Part shown: positions 9,004 through 16,771 of the stretch, in pieces
Position numbering within the stretch: position 1 is the first letter of the stretch
How the letters are laid out: every line of letters starts with the position of its first letter
From: Butyrivibrio sp. INlla21
GTDB taxonomy: Bacteria; Bacillota; Clostridia; Lachnospirales; Lachnospiraceae
Direction: 5' to 3'
Length of the DNA stretch: 64,000 nucleotides
NCBI RefSeq assembly: GCF_900116875.1
Contig: NZ_FPCC01000003.1
Location: 124,001-188,000 of the forward strand
Program-made: the position numbers and the translations under genes
The notes under the pieces: model-generated
Database searches by the model: none
What the model saw: the letters and a program-made list of their open reading frames with translations, nothing else
Told to the model about the DNA's origin: nothing

Positions 9004-9034
9004 AAAACTGATACTCTTGATAAGGCGCTTATAT
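9004..9034 (+). promoter_or_regulatory. Conserved two-block upstream motif of paralogue D (possible alternative-sigma promoter)
   Basis: AAAACTG (9004-9010), a 15-base spacer and CGCTTATAT (9026-9034), 34 bases before the ATG of paralogue D. The same blocks with the same spacing precede paralogue E. An AAAAC box plus a CG-containing second box is reminiscent of ECF-sigma promoters. No good TTGACA/TATAAT pair is seen here. Confidence 0.5.
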
Positions 9035-9067
9035 TTCAAATAATAATATAGGAAAGAGAGAAAAAGA

Positions 9068-9973
9068 ATGAAAGTAAAACGTCTTATTGTTTCAGTTTTA
9101 GCTCTATCTATGCTCTTTTGCATGCCTGTAATGGCTCACGGCAAATCACACCATCACCACCATCATCACAAAACTGCAGATGCAGCTGTAACAGATGCTG
9201 CTTCTACTGATGATTCATCTACAGAGGATGTTTCTACAGAAAATGCGTCAACTGAGGCCTCTTCAACAGAGGCTGTTTCAACAGACGCTGCATCCACAGA
9301 GAATTCTACTGAAGTTGCCGCTACCGCTGTATCATCAGCCGAAGAAACTGCTACTGCTTCGTCATCCGAAGCTACCGAAGAGCAAATATCACCTTATCTT
9401 AAGGCGATGGAATCAATTAATAAAGGCTTTACTCTCGGAGAAGTAAAGGGTAATGTTTATGAGAATTCATACTTTAATGTAAAAGTGACCATTCCCGAAG
9501 ATCTACAGTATAATGACACAGGTTTTAAAACACAAGTTGATTATCTCACTAACGCCATTATTCCTGAATCCGCAGCTGTCGCTCATGTTCAAGTAACCAC
9601 AAAAAATGGCAAGCCGGTTCAGCTACTCAATGCAGACAATGGAAGAGATACTCTTTTCGATGTACACATAGGATACGTCGCTGATAATACTGATGATATC
9701 TATAATGAGAAAGCTCTTATAGAATCACAGCTTGGCAACATAGTAGATATGTTTACAAACATGCAATTAACAGATGTAAAGACATCAGTTAATACAATCT
9801 CATTCCTTGGCGAAGAGCATCCCGCAATGCTTGTCACCGGATCACTCTTAGGTGTTCCATATACACATCAGTATGTATGCATTCCCAAGGATGGTTATGT
9901 ACTTATAATCGGCTTCGGTGGTTTTGAAAGAACAGACTTCTCTCCTATCACAGAAGCTACTAAGTTCAAATAA
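9068..9973 (+). CDS. Secreted-paralogue family member D with poly-His and Ser/Thr/Ala/Glu-rich linker
   Basis: 301 residues. Signal peptide with probable cleavage at VMA|HG (about residue 24). The mature protein begins HGKS and then seven consecutive histidines. Residues about 36-118 are a low-complexity linker made of loosely five-residue units such as DAASTDDSSTEDVSTENAST. The folded domain runs from GFTLGEVKGNVYENSYFNVK to the end, with SFLGEEHPAMLVTGSL and CIPKDGYVLIIGFGGFE. It is closest to paralogue E. The His run could bind metal, but nothing in the sequence proves a role. Confidence 0.75.
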   Translation: MKVKRLIVSVLALSMLFCMPVMAHGKSHHHHHHHKTADAAVTDAASTDDSSTEDVSTENASTEASSTEAVSTDAASTENSTEVAATAVSSAEETATASSSEATEEQISPYLKAMESINKGFTLGEVKGNVYENSYFNVKVTIPEDLQYNDTGFKTQVDYLTNAIIPESAAVAHVQVTTKNGKPVQLLNADNGRDTLFDVHIGYVADNTDDIYNEKALIESQLGNIVDMFTNMQLTDVKTSVNTISFLGEEHPAMLVTGSLLGVPYTHQYVCIPKDGYVLIIGFGGFERTDFSPITEATKFK

Positions 9974-9995
9974 TCTTTTTATTCTAATAAATGAA

Positions 9996-10076
9996 ATATA
10001 AGCGTCAATAATAAATTAAATACTATTCAATTTACAAATAGAGCTAAAACTGGTACATTATGTTTGACGCTTATAT
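9996..10076 (+). repeat. 13-nt perfect inverted repeat between paralogues D and E
   Basis: ATATAAGCGTCAA (9996-10008) and TTGACGCTTATAT (10064-10076) are exact reverse complements. The right arm contains the second block of the motif upstream of paralogue E. An 11-nt relative pairs GGCGCTTATAT (9024-9034, before D) with ATATAAGCGCC (10880-10890, after E). Each of D and E is therefore bounded by converging copies of the same core. Confidence 0.6.
10046..10076 (+). promoter_or_regulatory. Conserved two-block upstream motif of paralogue E
   Basis: AAAACTG (10046-10052), 15 bases, CGCTTATAT (10068-10076), 24 bases before the ATG. The preceding bases (TACAAATAGAGCT) are also nearly identical to those before paralogue D. 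Confidence 0.5.
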
Positions 10077-10099
10077 AAAAATAGGAAAGAGAGAAAACT

Positions 10100-10852
10100 A
10101 TGAAACTTACAAAAGTAATTGTATCAGTTTTAGCTTTATCTATGGTCTTAAGCTTGCCTGCTTTCGCATGCGAGAAATCTCATCATCACAACAAAAATAA
10201 TAATACCGAAGTTTCAATTGACGCTTCTGCTGAAAGTTCTTCTAATGATGACGCAGCCGCAGATTCCGGCGTTGAAGCTGCAGCCGATGCAGCCATTGAA
10301 GAAGGCTTCACTCTCGGCGAGGTAAACGGACAGGTATATGAGAATCCTTTCTTTAACGTTCGTCTTACTGCTCCCGAGGATTTTACTTTTAATCATGAAG
10401 GATTAATGACACTTGTTGATGATTATACTTCAACCCCTTTTGCAAAGGATGCTACTAAAGCATTTGTTCAGGTAATCTTAGATAATGATTATCCTGTACA
10501 GCTTCTAAATGCTAACAATAACAAAAATGCATCATTAGATGTATATGTTGGTTATGTAGCTGATAATACAGACGATTACCTTAACGAAAAAGCTCTGATC
10601 GAATCAAAGCTAGATGATATCGTAAACATGTATAAGAATATGGGATTAACAGATGTAACGACTTCTGTTGCTACCACTAATTTCCTTGGCGAGGAGCACC
10701 CTTGTATGGATGTTACAGGAACCATCGAAGGCGTTAATTACAACCACAAATACGTTTGCATTCCTAAGGACGGATATGTTCTTGTAATCGGATTCGGCGG
10801 ATTTGAGCAGAAGGATTTCGCTCCTATCGCAAACGCTACTAAGCTTAACTAA
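10100..10852 (+). CDS. Secreted-paralogue family member E, His-rich start
   Basis: 250 residues. Signal peptide with probable cleavage at AFA|CEK. The mature start is CEKSHHHNKNNN, a shortened version of the His tract in paralogue D. A short Ala/Ser/Asp-rich linker is followed by the shared domain: GFTLGEVNGQVYENPFFNVR, NFLGEEHPCMDVTGTIEG, CIPKDGYVLVIGFGGFEQ and ATKLN. The domain is clearly the closest relative of D, suggesting a recent tandem duplication. The Cys directly after the signal cleavage site could be lipidated, but the preceding residues (PAFA) are a poor lipobox. Confidence 0.75.
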   Translation: MKLTKVIVSVLALSMVLSLPAFACEKSHHHNKNNNTEVSIDASAESSSNDDAAADSGVEAAADAAIEEGFTLGEVNGQVYENPFFNVRLTAPEDFTFNHEGLMTLVDDYTSTPFAKDATKAFVQVILDNDYPVQLLNANNNKNASLDVYVGYVADNTDDYLNEKALIESKLDDIVNMYKNMGLTDVTTSVATTNFLGEEHPCMDVTGTIEGVNYNHKYVCIPKDGYVLVIGFGGFEQKDFAPIANATKLN

Positions 10853-10896
10853 TCTATTTTAAAAAAAACATAAAATAATATATAAGCGCCGGAAAT

Positions 10897-10936
10897 AAAG
10901 ACCTGTGGAGACACTAATCTCCTACAGGTCTTTTTC
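10897..10936 (+). terminator. Terminator after paralogue E
   Basis: Stem AAGACCTGT-GGAGA pairing with TCTCC-ACAGGTCTT across a six-base loop, followed by a T run. It lies 45 bases past the stop of paralogue E, so paralogue F has its own promoter. Confidence 0.85.
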
Positions 10937-10956
10937 CTTGATTTCACACATACGAT

Positions 10957-10989
10957 AAAACGTGATAAAGTATATATAACGCTTAATAT
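10957..10989 (+). promoter_or_regulatory. Related two-block motif upstream of paralogue F
   Basis: AAAACGT (10957-10963), 16 bases, CGCTTAATAT (10980-10989), 26 bases before the ATG. It is similar to, but less exact than, the motif before D and E. Confidence 0.35.
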
Positions 10990-11015
10990 AAAATAAAGGA
11001 AAAGCGAGAAAATCC

Positions 11016-11693
11016 ATGATTAAATTACTGAATAAAAAGATAATAATTCCGGTACTTGCATTATCTATGCTGTTTTCAGCTCCCGCATATGCAACCGAAA
11101 AAACGAATGAGCTCCCTCAAAACGAAGCAAAAACGGTAGAAACTCAAAACGCCGTATTTACACTCGGTGAGATTAAAGACGGAGCCTATGAAAACTCATT
11201 TTTCAACGTACGCTTCCCTGTTCTTAAAGGAATGAAGTTCGATAGAGACGGAAAGCTCACGGAGCTTGGCAAAAAAGTATCCGATCCTGCCGCCGTAAAT
11301 GCCATTATCGATCAGATCAACGGCAGCACACCTGTTATCCTAGCTAATGCGACCACCAATAAATCCTCGGTATTCACCGTTATAGCTACCTATGTCGGCA
11401 AAAACATAACAGATAAATACGATGAAAAAAGCATTGTTGAATCCAAGGCAAAGCAGGTAATAGACGATTATAACAATGTCGGTGGATTCAGCGATCTAAA
11501 TGCAACCATAGATTCAATAGCTTTTCTCGGAGAGAAACATCCTTCTTTAAATGTCACCGGAAAAGTCGACGGTGTAAACTTCAGGCAAAGATTCCTGTGT
11601 CTTACCAAAGACGGATATGTTATGCTTTTTGCTATAGCAGGAACCAATGACAGTCCGTTTGGCCTGATTGATCAAGCAACAAGATTGTACTGA
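11016..11693 (+). CDS. Secreted-paralogue family member F
   Basis: 225 residues, last of the six paralogues. Signal peptide with probable cleavage at AYA|TEK. The linker is short and lacks His. The shared domain reads FTLGEIKDGAYENSFFNVRF, then GKNITDKYDEKSIVESKAKQ, SIAFLGEKHPSLNVTGKVDG and CLTKDGYVMLFAIAG. It is isolated by terminators on both sides, so it forms a single-gene unit. Preceded by AAAGGAAAAGCGAG. Confidence 0.74.
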   Translation: MIKLLNKKIIIPVLALSMLFSAPAYATEKTNELPQNEAKTVETQNAVFTLGEIKDGAYENSFFNVRFPVLKGMKFDRDGKLTELGKKVSDPAAVNAIIDQINGSTPVILANATTNKSSVFTVIATYVGKNITDKYDEKSIVESKAKQVIDDYNNVGGFSDLNATIDSIAFLGEKHPSLNVTGKVDGVNFRQRFLCLTKDGYVMLFAIAGTNDSPFGLIDQATRLY

Positions 11694-11760
11694 TTCAAGA
11701 GTATAATTTGTGTTATCCGAAAATGTTTGTTTTCTTCTGCGCTTTGATTTTTAAAATTTC

Positions 11761-11823
11761 AAAACACCTGTATATGCTTCCTTTCGACGTTGCTCAGAAA
11801 AGTCAGCATATACAGGTGTTTTT
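11761..11823. terminator. Bidirectional terminator between paralogue F and the DMT transporter
   Basis: An 18-base perfect inverted repeat (AAAACACCTGTATATGCT at 11761-11778, partner 11805-11822) has a 26-base loop. A T run on the plus side and an A run on the left serve both converging genes. Confidence 0.85.
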
Positions 11824-11892
11824 CAATTAAAAAATCATAATGCTCGTCCGAGAACAGCACATTTTCGGATATACACAAAATTACTCTTTGAA

Positions 11893-12804
11893 TCAATCTC
11901 CTTCAATAATAGCTAAGATAAGTATTCCTATAATAACTAAAAACAAGAAGAAATATTGTTTTGCTTTTAGCTTCTCTTTTAAAATCACCCTAGAGAGAAT
12001 AAGCGAAACCACACATACTGAAGAAATGATCGGTGCGGCGATAGCGCCGTTTCCGCTCATAGCGTAAACGTATGTAAATTGTCCTGCAGTCTCGCATACA
12101 GCTGCAAGTATCTTATCTCTCTGCGTAGGCAGTTCAAACTTAACTCCCTTTACAAGCATAAAGATCATTAAAATAACAGCTACGATAAAGAAAGAGAGCT
12201 CATATGAGGTATTTGCGACCTCTTCTATCGTTTCTTCCGTAACGTCAAATAAAGGGCTTGTTTTCATGTCTAAGAAATATATATCAAGAAAGCTTCCGAG
12301 CGCATCGATCATGGCGTAACAAAAAGGCATCGCAAAAGCTATAAGCGCCATCTTCTTTCCTATCTTCTTTTTTCTGTCCGTATCACCGGTATTATCCAAA
12401 AATCCGATTCCAAGAATACCGATAACGATGATTATTATAGCGACAACCGATCCTCTTGCTATAGTTTCTCCGAGAAACACAACGCACATAAGTGAGCAAA
12501 GAGCTCCAGATGTGTTCTCTATTGGGTCTGAAATAGACTCTTCAAGAAATCTCATTCCAAAGAATGAAAACGCCATTGATACAATATAACAAAGAGATAC
12601 GGGAAGGTATCTGATAAGATTTATCGGATCATAATTTATATCCTTGGTAATAAGCGTAAAGAGCGCATGTATTCCCATTACACCACCGACGCATACGCAT
12701 ATCTTAAGGTGAGCATACTTTTCATGCTCTCTTGCTCCCTTTTTATAAAAGAGCTCGGCCAGGCCCCATATAAAAGTCGTAGCCAATGCAAAAAACAACC
12801 ACAT
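11893..12804 (-). CDS. DMT/EamA-type multidrug-metabolite transporter
   Basis: 303 residues with about ten hydrophobic helices, beginning MWLFFALATTFIWGLAELFY, the typical first helix of EamA transporters. The two EamA halves are separated by the charged loop DNTGDTDRKKKIGKK. The substrate cannot be told. The start at 12804 (AAAGGAAAAC upstream) is preferred because the longer frame would run through the terminator of the upstream ppdK gene. The gene ends at a shared bidirectional terminator. Confidence 0.8.
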   Translation of the reverse strand: MWLFFALATTFIWGLAELFYKKGAREHEKYAHLKICVCVGGVMGIHALFTLITKDINYDPINLIRYLPVSLCYIVSMAFSFFGMRFLEESISDPIENTSGALCSLMCVVFLGETIARGSVVAIIIIVIGILGIGFLDNTGDTDRKKKIGKKMALIAFAMPFCYAMIDALGSFLDIYFLDMKTSPLFDVTEETIEEVANTSYELSFFIVAVILMIFMLVKGVKFELPTQRDKILAAVCETAGQFTYVYAMSGNGAIAAPIISSVCVVSLILSRVILKEKLKAKQYFFLFLVIIGILILAIIEGD

Positions 12805-12820
12805 AATTGTTTTCCTTTCT

Positions 12821-12852
12821 AATAAAAGGGCCGCCCAAACGGACAGCCCTTT
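12821..12852 (-). terminator. Terminator after ppdK
   Basis: GC-rich hairpin AAGGGC...GCCCTT (12826-12852) followed on the minus strand by TTTTATT, 26 bases past the ppdK stop. Confidence 0.8.
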
Positions 12853-12877
12853 CCTTATCACTATAGTTTTTCAACTA

Positions 12878-15709
12878 TTAGTTCTTCTTTGAGTTGTTGT
12901 AAACCTTCTTAGCCTCTTCAAGTCCGGCTTTAAGACCTGCAAGACCTGCCTTAGCAACCTCAGCTGATGTCTCAGCGAGTTCCTTAGCAATAGCCTCAGC
13001 CTTCTTAGCTGCCTCGTTAAGCTTCTCCTTAGTCTCATCGTCTACGAAAGACTTTGTATCAGAAGCCTTGCTTGCCTTGTCAGCGATAGCTGCCTGTGCT
13101 GCTGCAAGTCTGGCAACAGGAACACGGAAAGGTGAGCATGATACATAGTCAAGACCGATCTTGTGGCAGAACTCAACTGATGAAGGATCACCACCGTGCT
13201 CACCACAGATACCAACGTGAAGAGCAGGATTAACGGGCTTACCAAGCTTAAGTGACATCTCCATAAGCTTACCAACACCAGTCTGGTCAAGCTTAGCGAA
13301 AGGATCGTTCTCGAAGATCTTTGTGTCATAGTAAGCATTGAGGAACTTACCTGCATCATCACGAGAGAATCCGAATGTCATCTGTGTAAGGTCGTTTGTA
13401 CCGAAGCAGAAGAAATCAGCTTCCTTAGCAATCTCGTCAGCTGTAAGAGCAGCTCTGGGGATTTCGATCATAGTACCAACTTCGTACTCAAGCTTAGCGC
13501 CTGCAGCAGCGATCTCAGCGTCAGCTGTCTCAACTACTACCTTCTTAACGTACTTAAGCTCCTTAACCTCACATACAAGAGGAATCATGATCTCAGGCTT
13601 AACGTTCCAATCAGCGTGTGCCTTCTGAACTTCAAGAGCAGCACGGATAACAGCCTTAGTCTGCATCTTAGCAATTTCAGGATATGTAACTGCAAGACGG
13701 CATCCTCTGTGACCCATCATAGGGTTGAACTCGTGAAGAGAATTGATGATAGCCTTGATCTCTTCTACGCTCTTATTCTTAGCATCAGCGAGCTTCTTGA
13801 TCTCGTCCTCTGTTGTGGGAACGAACTCGTGAAGCGGAGGATCAAGGAATCTGATTGTAACAGGGCATCCCTCAAGAGCCTCATAGAGAGCCTTGAAGTC
13901 ATTCTGCTGATAAGGAAGAATCTTATCAAGTGCAGCTTCTCTCTCCTCTACTGTATCTGAACAGATCATCTCACGGAATGCAGCGATTCTGTCTTCCTCG
14001 AAGAACATGTGCTCTGTACGGCAAAGACCGATACCCTCAGCACCGAGCTCTCTAGCCTTCTTAGCATCAGCAGGTGTATCAGCGTTTGTACGAACCTTGA
14101 GTCTTCTGAACTCATCAGCCCATGCCATGATACGTCCGAACTCGCCGGCGATCTGAGCATCAACTGTTGCGATCTGTCCCTCGTAGATGTTACCTGTTGT
14201 ACCATCGATTGAAATGAAGTCTCCCTCGTGGAACTCTTTTCCACCAAGTGTGAACTTCTTGTTTTCTTCGTCCATGTTGATGTCGCCACAACCTGATACG
14301 CAGCACTCACCCATTCCACGAGCAACTACGGCAGCGTGTGATGTCATACCACCACGAACTGTAAGGATACCCTGAGCAGCCTTCATACCTGTGATATCCT
14401 CAGGTGATGTCTCAAGACGAACAAGAACAACCTTCTCGCCTCTCTCAGCCCACTCTACAGCGTCATCAGCTGTGAATACAACCTTACCGCAAGCAGCTCC
14501 GGGAGATGCACCAAGACCCTTTCCGATAGGTGTTGCAGCCTTAAGAGCAGCAGCATCGAACTGAGGGTGAAGAAGTGTATCAAGGTTACGAGGATCGATC
14601 ATTGCTACAGCCTCTTCAGGAGTCTTGTGTCCCTCATCAACGAGGTCGCAAGCGATCTTAAGAGCAGCGGGAGCTGTTCTCTTACCGTTACGGCACTGAA
14701 GCATGTAGAGCTTCTTATTCTCAACTGTGAACTCCATATCCTGCATGTCATGGTAGTGATTCTCAAGAGTATCACAAACCTTGATGAACTCAGCATAAGC
14801 CTCAGGGAACTCCTGCTCCATCTGAGCGATAGGCATAGGTGTACGAACACCGGCAACTACGTCCTCACCCTGAGCGTTGATAAGGAACTCACCCATAAGT
14901 TTATTCTCACCTGTAGCAGGGTCACGAGTGAATGCAACACCTGTACCGGATTCATTGTTAAGGTTACCGAATACCATAGGCATTACGTTAACGGCTGTTC
15001 CCCATGAATAAGGGATATCGTTATCACGACGATATACGTTAGCACGAGGGTTATCCCATGAACGGAATACAGCCTCGATAGCAAGCTTGAGCTGCTCTAC
15101 GGGATCTGAAGGGAAGTCTTTACCAAGCTGGTTCTTGTACTCAGCCTTGAACTGCTCTGCAAGCTCCTTAAGATCAGCTGCTGTAAGGTCAACGTCGAAC
15201 TTAACACCCTTCTTCTCTTTCATCTGGTCGATAAGCTGCTCGAAGTACTTCTTACCAACCTCCATAACTACGTCAGAGAACATCTGGATGAAACGACGAT
15301 ATGAATCATATACGAAACGCTCGAATGCAGGATCGGGGTTACCCTTGATCATTGCTGCAACTACTTCATCGTTAAGACCGAGGTTGAGGATTGTATCCAT
15401 CATACCGGGCATTGAAGCACGAGCTCCTGAACGAACAGAAACAAGAAGAGGATTCTGAAGGTCGCCGAATTTCTTACCGTTGATCTCTTCCATCTTCTTA
15501 ACGCCTTCCATAGCCTGAGCCATGATCTCGTCGTTAATCTTACGACCGTCCTCATAGTACTGTGTACATGCCTCTGTTGTGATTGTGAATCCCTGAGGTA
15601 CAGGAAGACCAATACTTGTCATCTCAGCAAGGTTAGCACCCTTACCACCGAGAAGGTTACGCATTGTCATGTTACCTTCGTTGAACATATAAACCCACTT
15701 GTTCGCCAT
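12878..15709 (-). CDS. ppdK: Pyruvate, phosphate dikinase with extra C-terminal tail
   Basis: Interconverts pyruvate, ATP and Pi with PEP, AMP and PPi; in anaerobes it serves glycolysis or gluconeogenesis. The N-terminal nucleotide-binding domain opens with the Gly loop GGKGANLAEM. The swivelling domain carries the phospho-His motif GGMTSHAAVVARGMGE, and the C-terminal PEP/pyruvate barrel has the catalytic Cys in HVGICGEHGGDP. The normal protein ends near VPVARLAAAQAAI (about residue 875). Here about 65 further residues follow, Ala/Lys/Glu-rich and predicted helical (for example KLNEAAKKAEAIAKELAETS), which I have not seen in the family. Total length is 943 against the usual 870-880. It is monocistronic with its own promoter and terminator. 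Confidence 0.95.
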   Translation of the reverse strand: MANKWVYMFNEGNMTMRNLLGGKGANLAEMTSIGLPVPQGFTITTEACTQYYEDGRKINDEIMAQAMEGVKKMEEINGKKFGDLQNPLLVSVRSGARASMPGMMDTILNLGLNDEVVAAMIKGNPDPAFERFVYDSYRRFIQMFSDVVMEVGKKYFEQLIDQMKEKKGVKFDVDLTAADLKELAEQFKAEYKNQLGKDFPSDPVEQLKLAIEAVFRSWDNPRANVYRRDNDIPYSWGTAVNVMPMVFGNLNNESGTGVAFTRDPATGENKLMGEFLINAQGEDVVAGVRTPMPIAQMEQEFPEAYAEFIKVCDTLENHYHDMQDMEFTVENKKLYMLQCRNGKRTAPAALKIACDLVDEGHKTPEEAVAMIDPRNLDTLLHPQFDAAALKAATPIGKGLGASPGAACGKVVFTADDAVEWAERGEKVVLVRLETSPEDITGMKAAQGILTVRGGMTSHAAVVARGMGECCVSGCGDINMDEENKKFTLGGKEFHEGDFISIDGTTGNIYEGQIATVDAQIAGEFGRIMAWADEFRRLKVRTNADTPADAKKARELGAEGIGLCRTEHMFFEEDRIAAFREMICSDTVEEREAALDKILPYQQNDFKALYEALEGCPVTIRFLDPPLHEFVPTTEDEIKKLADAKNKSVEEIKAIINSLHEFNPMMGHRGCRLAVTYPEIAKMQTKAVIRAALEVQKAHADWNVKPEIMIPLVCEVKELKYVKKVVVETADAEIAAAGAKLEYEVGTMIEIPRAALTADEIAKEADFFCFGTNDLTQMTFGFSRDDAGKFLNAYYDTKIFENDPFAKLDQTGVGKLMEMSLKLGKPVNPALHVGICGEHGGDPSSVEFCHKIGLDYVSCSPFRVPVARLAAAQAAIADKASKASDTKSFVDDETKEKLNEAAKKAEAIAKELAETSAEVAKAGLAGLKAGLEEAKKVYNNSKKN

Positions 15710-15722
15710 TGTTTTACCTTTC

Positions 15723-15745
15723 TTGCCATTCCTCTATAATGGCAA
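15723..15745 (-). promoter_or_regulatory. Short hairpin just upstream of the ppdK ribosome binding site
   Basis: TTGCCATT (15723-15730) pairs perfectly with AATGGCAA (15738-15745) around a seven-base loop, ending a few bases before the AAAGG ribosome binding site. It could be an mRNA 5' stabilising stem or an operator. Confidence 0.4.
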
Positions 15746-15766
15746 CCTTTCATATATACATTTTTA

Positions 15767-15794
15767 TTTATAACTACTGCGGTTCTTTTATCAA
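15767..15794 (-). promoter_or_regulatory. Putative ppdK promoter
   Basis: Minus-strand TTGATA (15789-15794), 16-base spacer, TATAAA (15767-15772), about 58 bases before the ppdK ATG. Confidence 0.55.
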
Positions 15795-15818
15795 ATAGTA
15801 AAAAGATGCAGTTAATTA

Positions 15819-16679
15819 TCAAAGATTGGGGCCGTCGGCCGGTATGAAACTATCGAAGATATAGATATCAAAGTTTCTCTTGGCTCTGTCGAGCTCTTCC
15901 TCACTCTTTATCGTCCATGCGGCGGTTACATTCTTATATAAATGTCTGCACAGCCACAGCGACAAATTATAAGGATATTTGTGGTTGTAAGCTATAAAAT
16001 CGGGCTTAGCAAGCACATTAAGGAAAAGATATGTAAGGGAAAAATACAAAAATGTATTGAACTCTTCAGGTTTTTCCTTGTGGAACTCATCGGAAAGCTG
16101 TCCTCGCATGATACCGGGATTATGTCTCTTGTACCATATAAGCCCCAGAGGATTGAAGGATTCTATACAATAAACTCCCTTATAATCTCTGAGAAGATTG
16201 TCTACCTTCGGGCATACCGAAAGGTCCTTAAGCTCAATCTTGAGCTCGATTATAAGCGGTATCTTGCCGTCTACAAGCTTAAGGAAATCTTCAAATTTGG
16301 GGATGCGCTCATTGGAATTAAGGAGCCTAAACTGCAATAGCTCTTCATAGGTATAATCGATAACCTTACCCTTTGCAGGTGTTCCGTCCTCATTCCTTGC
16401 CACTCTCTCAAGAGTGAAATCGTGGAATATAACAGGAACTCCGTCCTTAGAGAGCTGAACATCGCACTCTATTCCGTAGCCTGCATCAACGGCCTTCTTA
16501 AAAGCAGCCATTGAATTCTCGGGGGCCTCACTGTTGTTGTCATGAAGTCCGCGATGAGCATACAGCACTTTGACATGTGGTTCTCTGGAAGGTTTGCAGA
16601 ACATCCTGGGCATTATCATGATAAAATATAGCGCGATCAAAATAACCGCAACAGCGCATAAAACCTCAAATAAGAACAT
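15819..16679 (-). CDS. Membrane-anchored glycerophosphodiester phosphodiesterase (GDPD family)
   Basis: 286 residues. One N-terminal membrane helix (residues 2-24) is followed by a GDPD TIM-barrel that hydrolyses glycerophosphodiesters to glycerol-3-phosphate and an alcohol. Motifs: YAHRGLHDN with the catalytic His-Arg, EAPENS, the metal site IECDVQLSKDGVPVIFHDFT, and IELK. The C-terminal part (AAWTIKSEEELDRAK) matches the conserved W-T-[VI] strand. The soluble domain could face either side; anchored forms often act on lipoteichoic acid debris. It lies between the MFS gene and ppdK, with its own promoter. Confidence 0.88.
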   Translation of the reverse strand: MFLFEVLCAVAVILIALYFIMIMPRMFCKPSREPHVKVLYAHRGLHDNNSEAPENSMAAFKKAVDAGYGIECDVQLSKDGVPVIFHDFTLERVARNEDGTPAKGKVIDYTYEELLQFRLLNSNERIPKFEDFLKLVDGKIPLIIELKIELKDLSVCPKVDNLLRDYKGVYCIESFNPLGLIWYKRHNPGIMRGQLSDEFHKEKPEEFNTFLYFSLTYLFLNVLAKPDFIAYNHKYPYNLSLWLCRHLYKNVTAAWTIKSEEELDRAKRNFDIYIFDSFIPADGPNL

Positions 16680-16724
16680 TCAAACCACTTCCTAGTAATA
16701 TAATTCGTAACGCGTCCGCTAAAT

Positions 16725-16753
16725 ATTTTACAGCCTAATTGTCTAATTGACAA
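16725..16753 (-). promoter_or_regulatory. Putative promoter of the GDPD gene with palindromic -35 region
   Basis: Minus-strand TTGTCA (16748-16753), 17 bases, TAAAAT (16725-16730). A palindrome TTGTC-N5-GACAA (16739-16753) covers the -35 box and could be an operator. Confidence 0.5.
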
Positions 16754-16771
16754 CAATAAATTGCAGAAAAA

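Noticed and set aside
9159..9179. The seven-His tract as a cloning vector His-tag artefact
   Set aside because: It sits between a native signal peptide and a native linker, uses mixed CAC/CAT codons, and a related His run occurs in the neighbouring paralogue.
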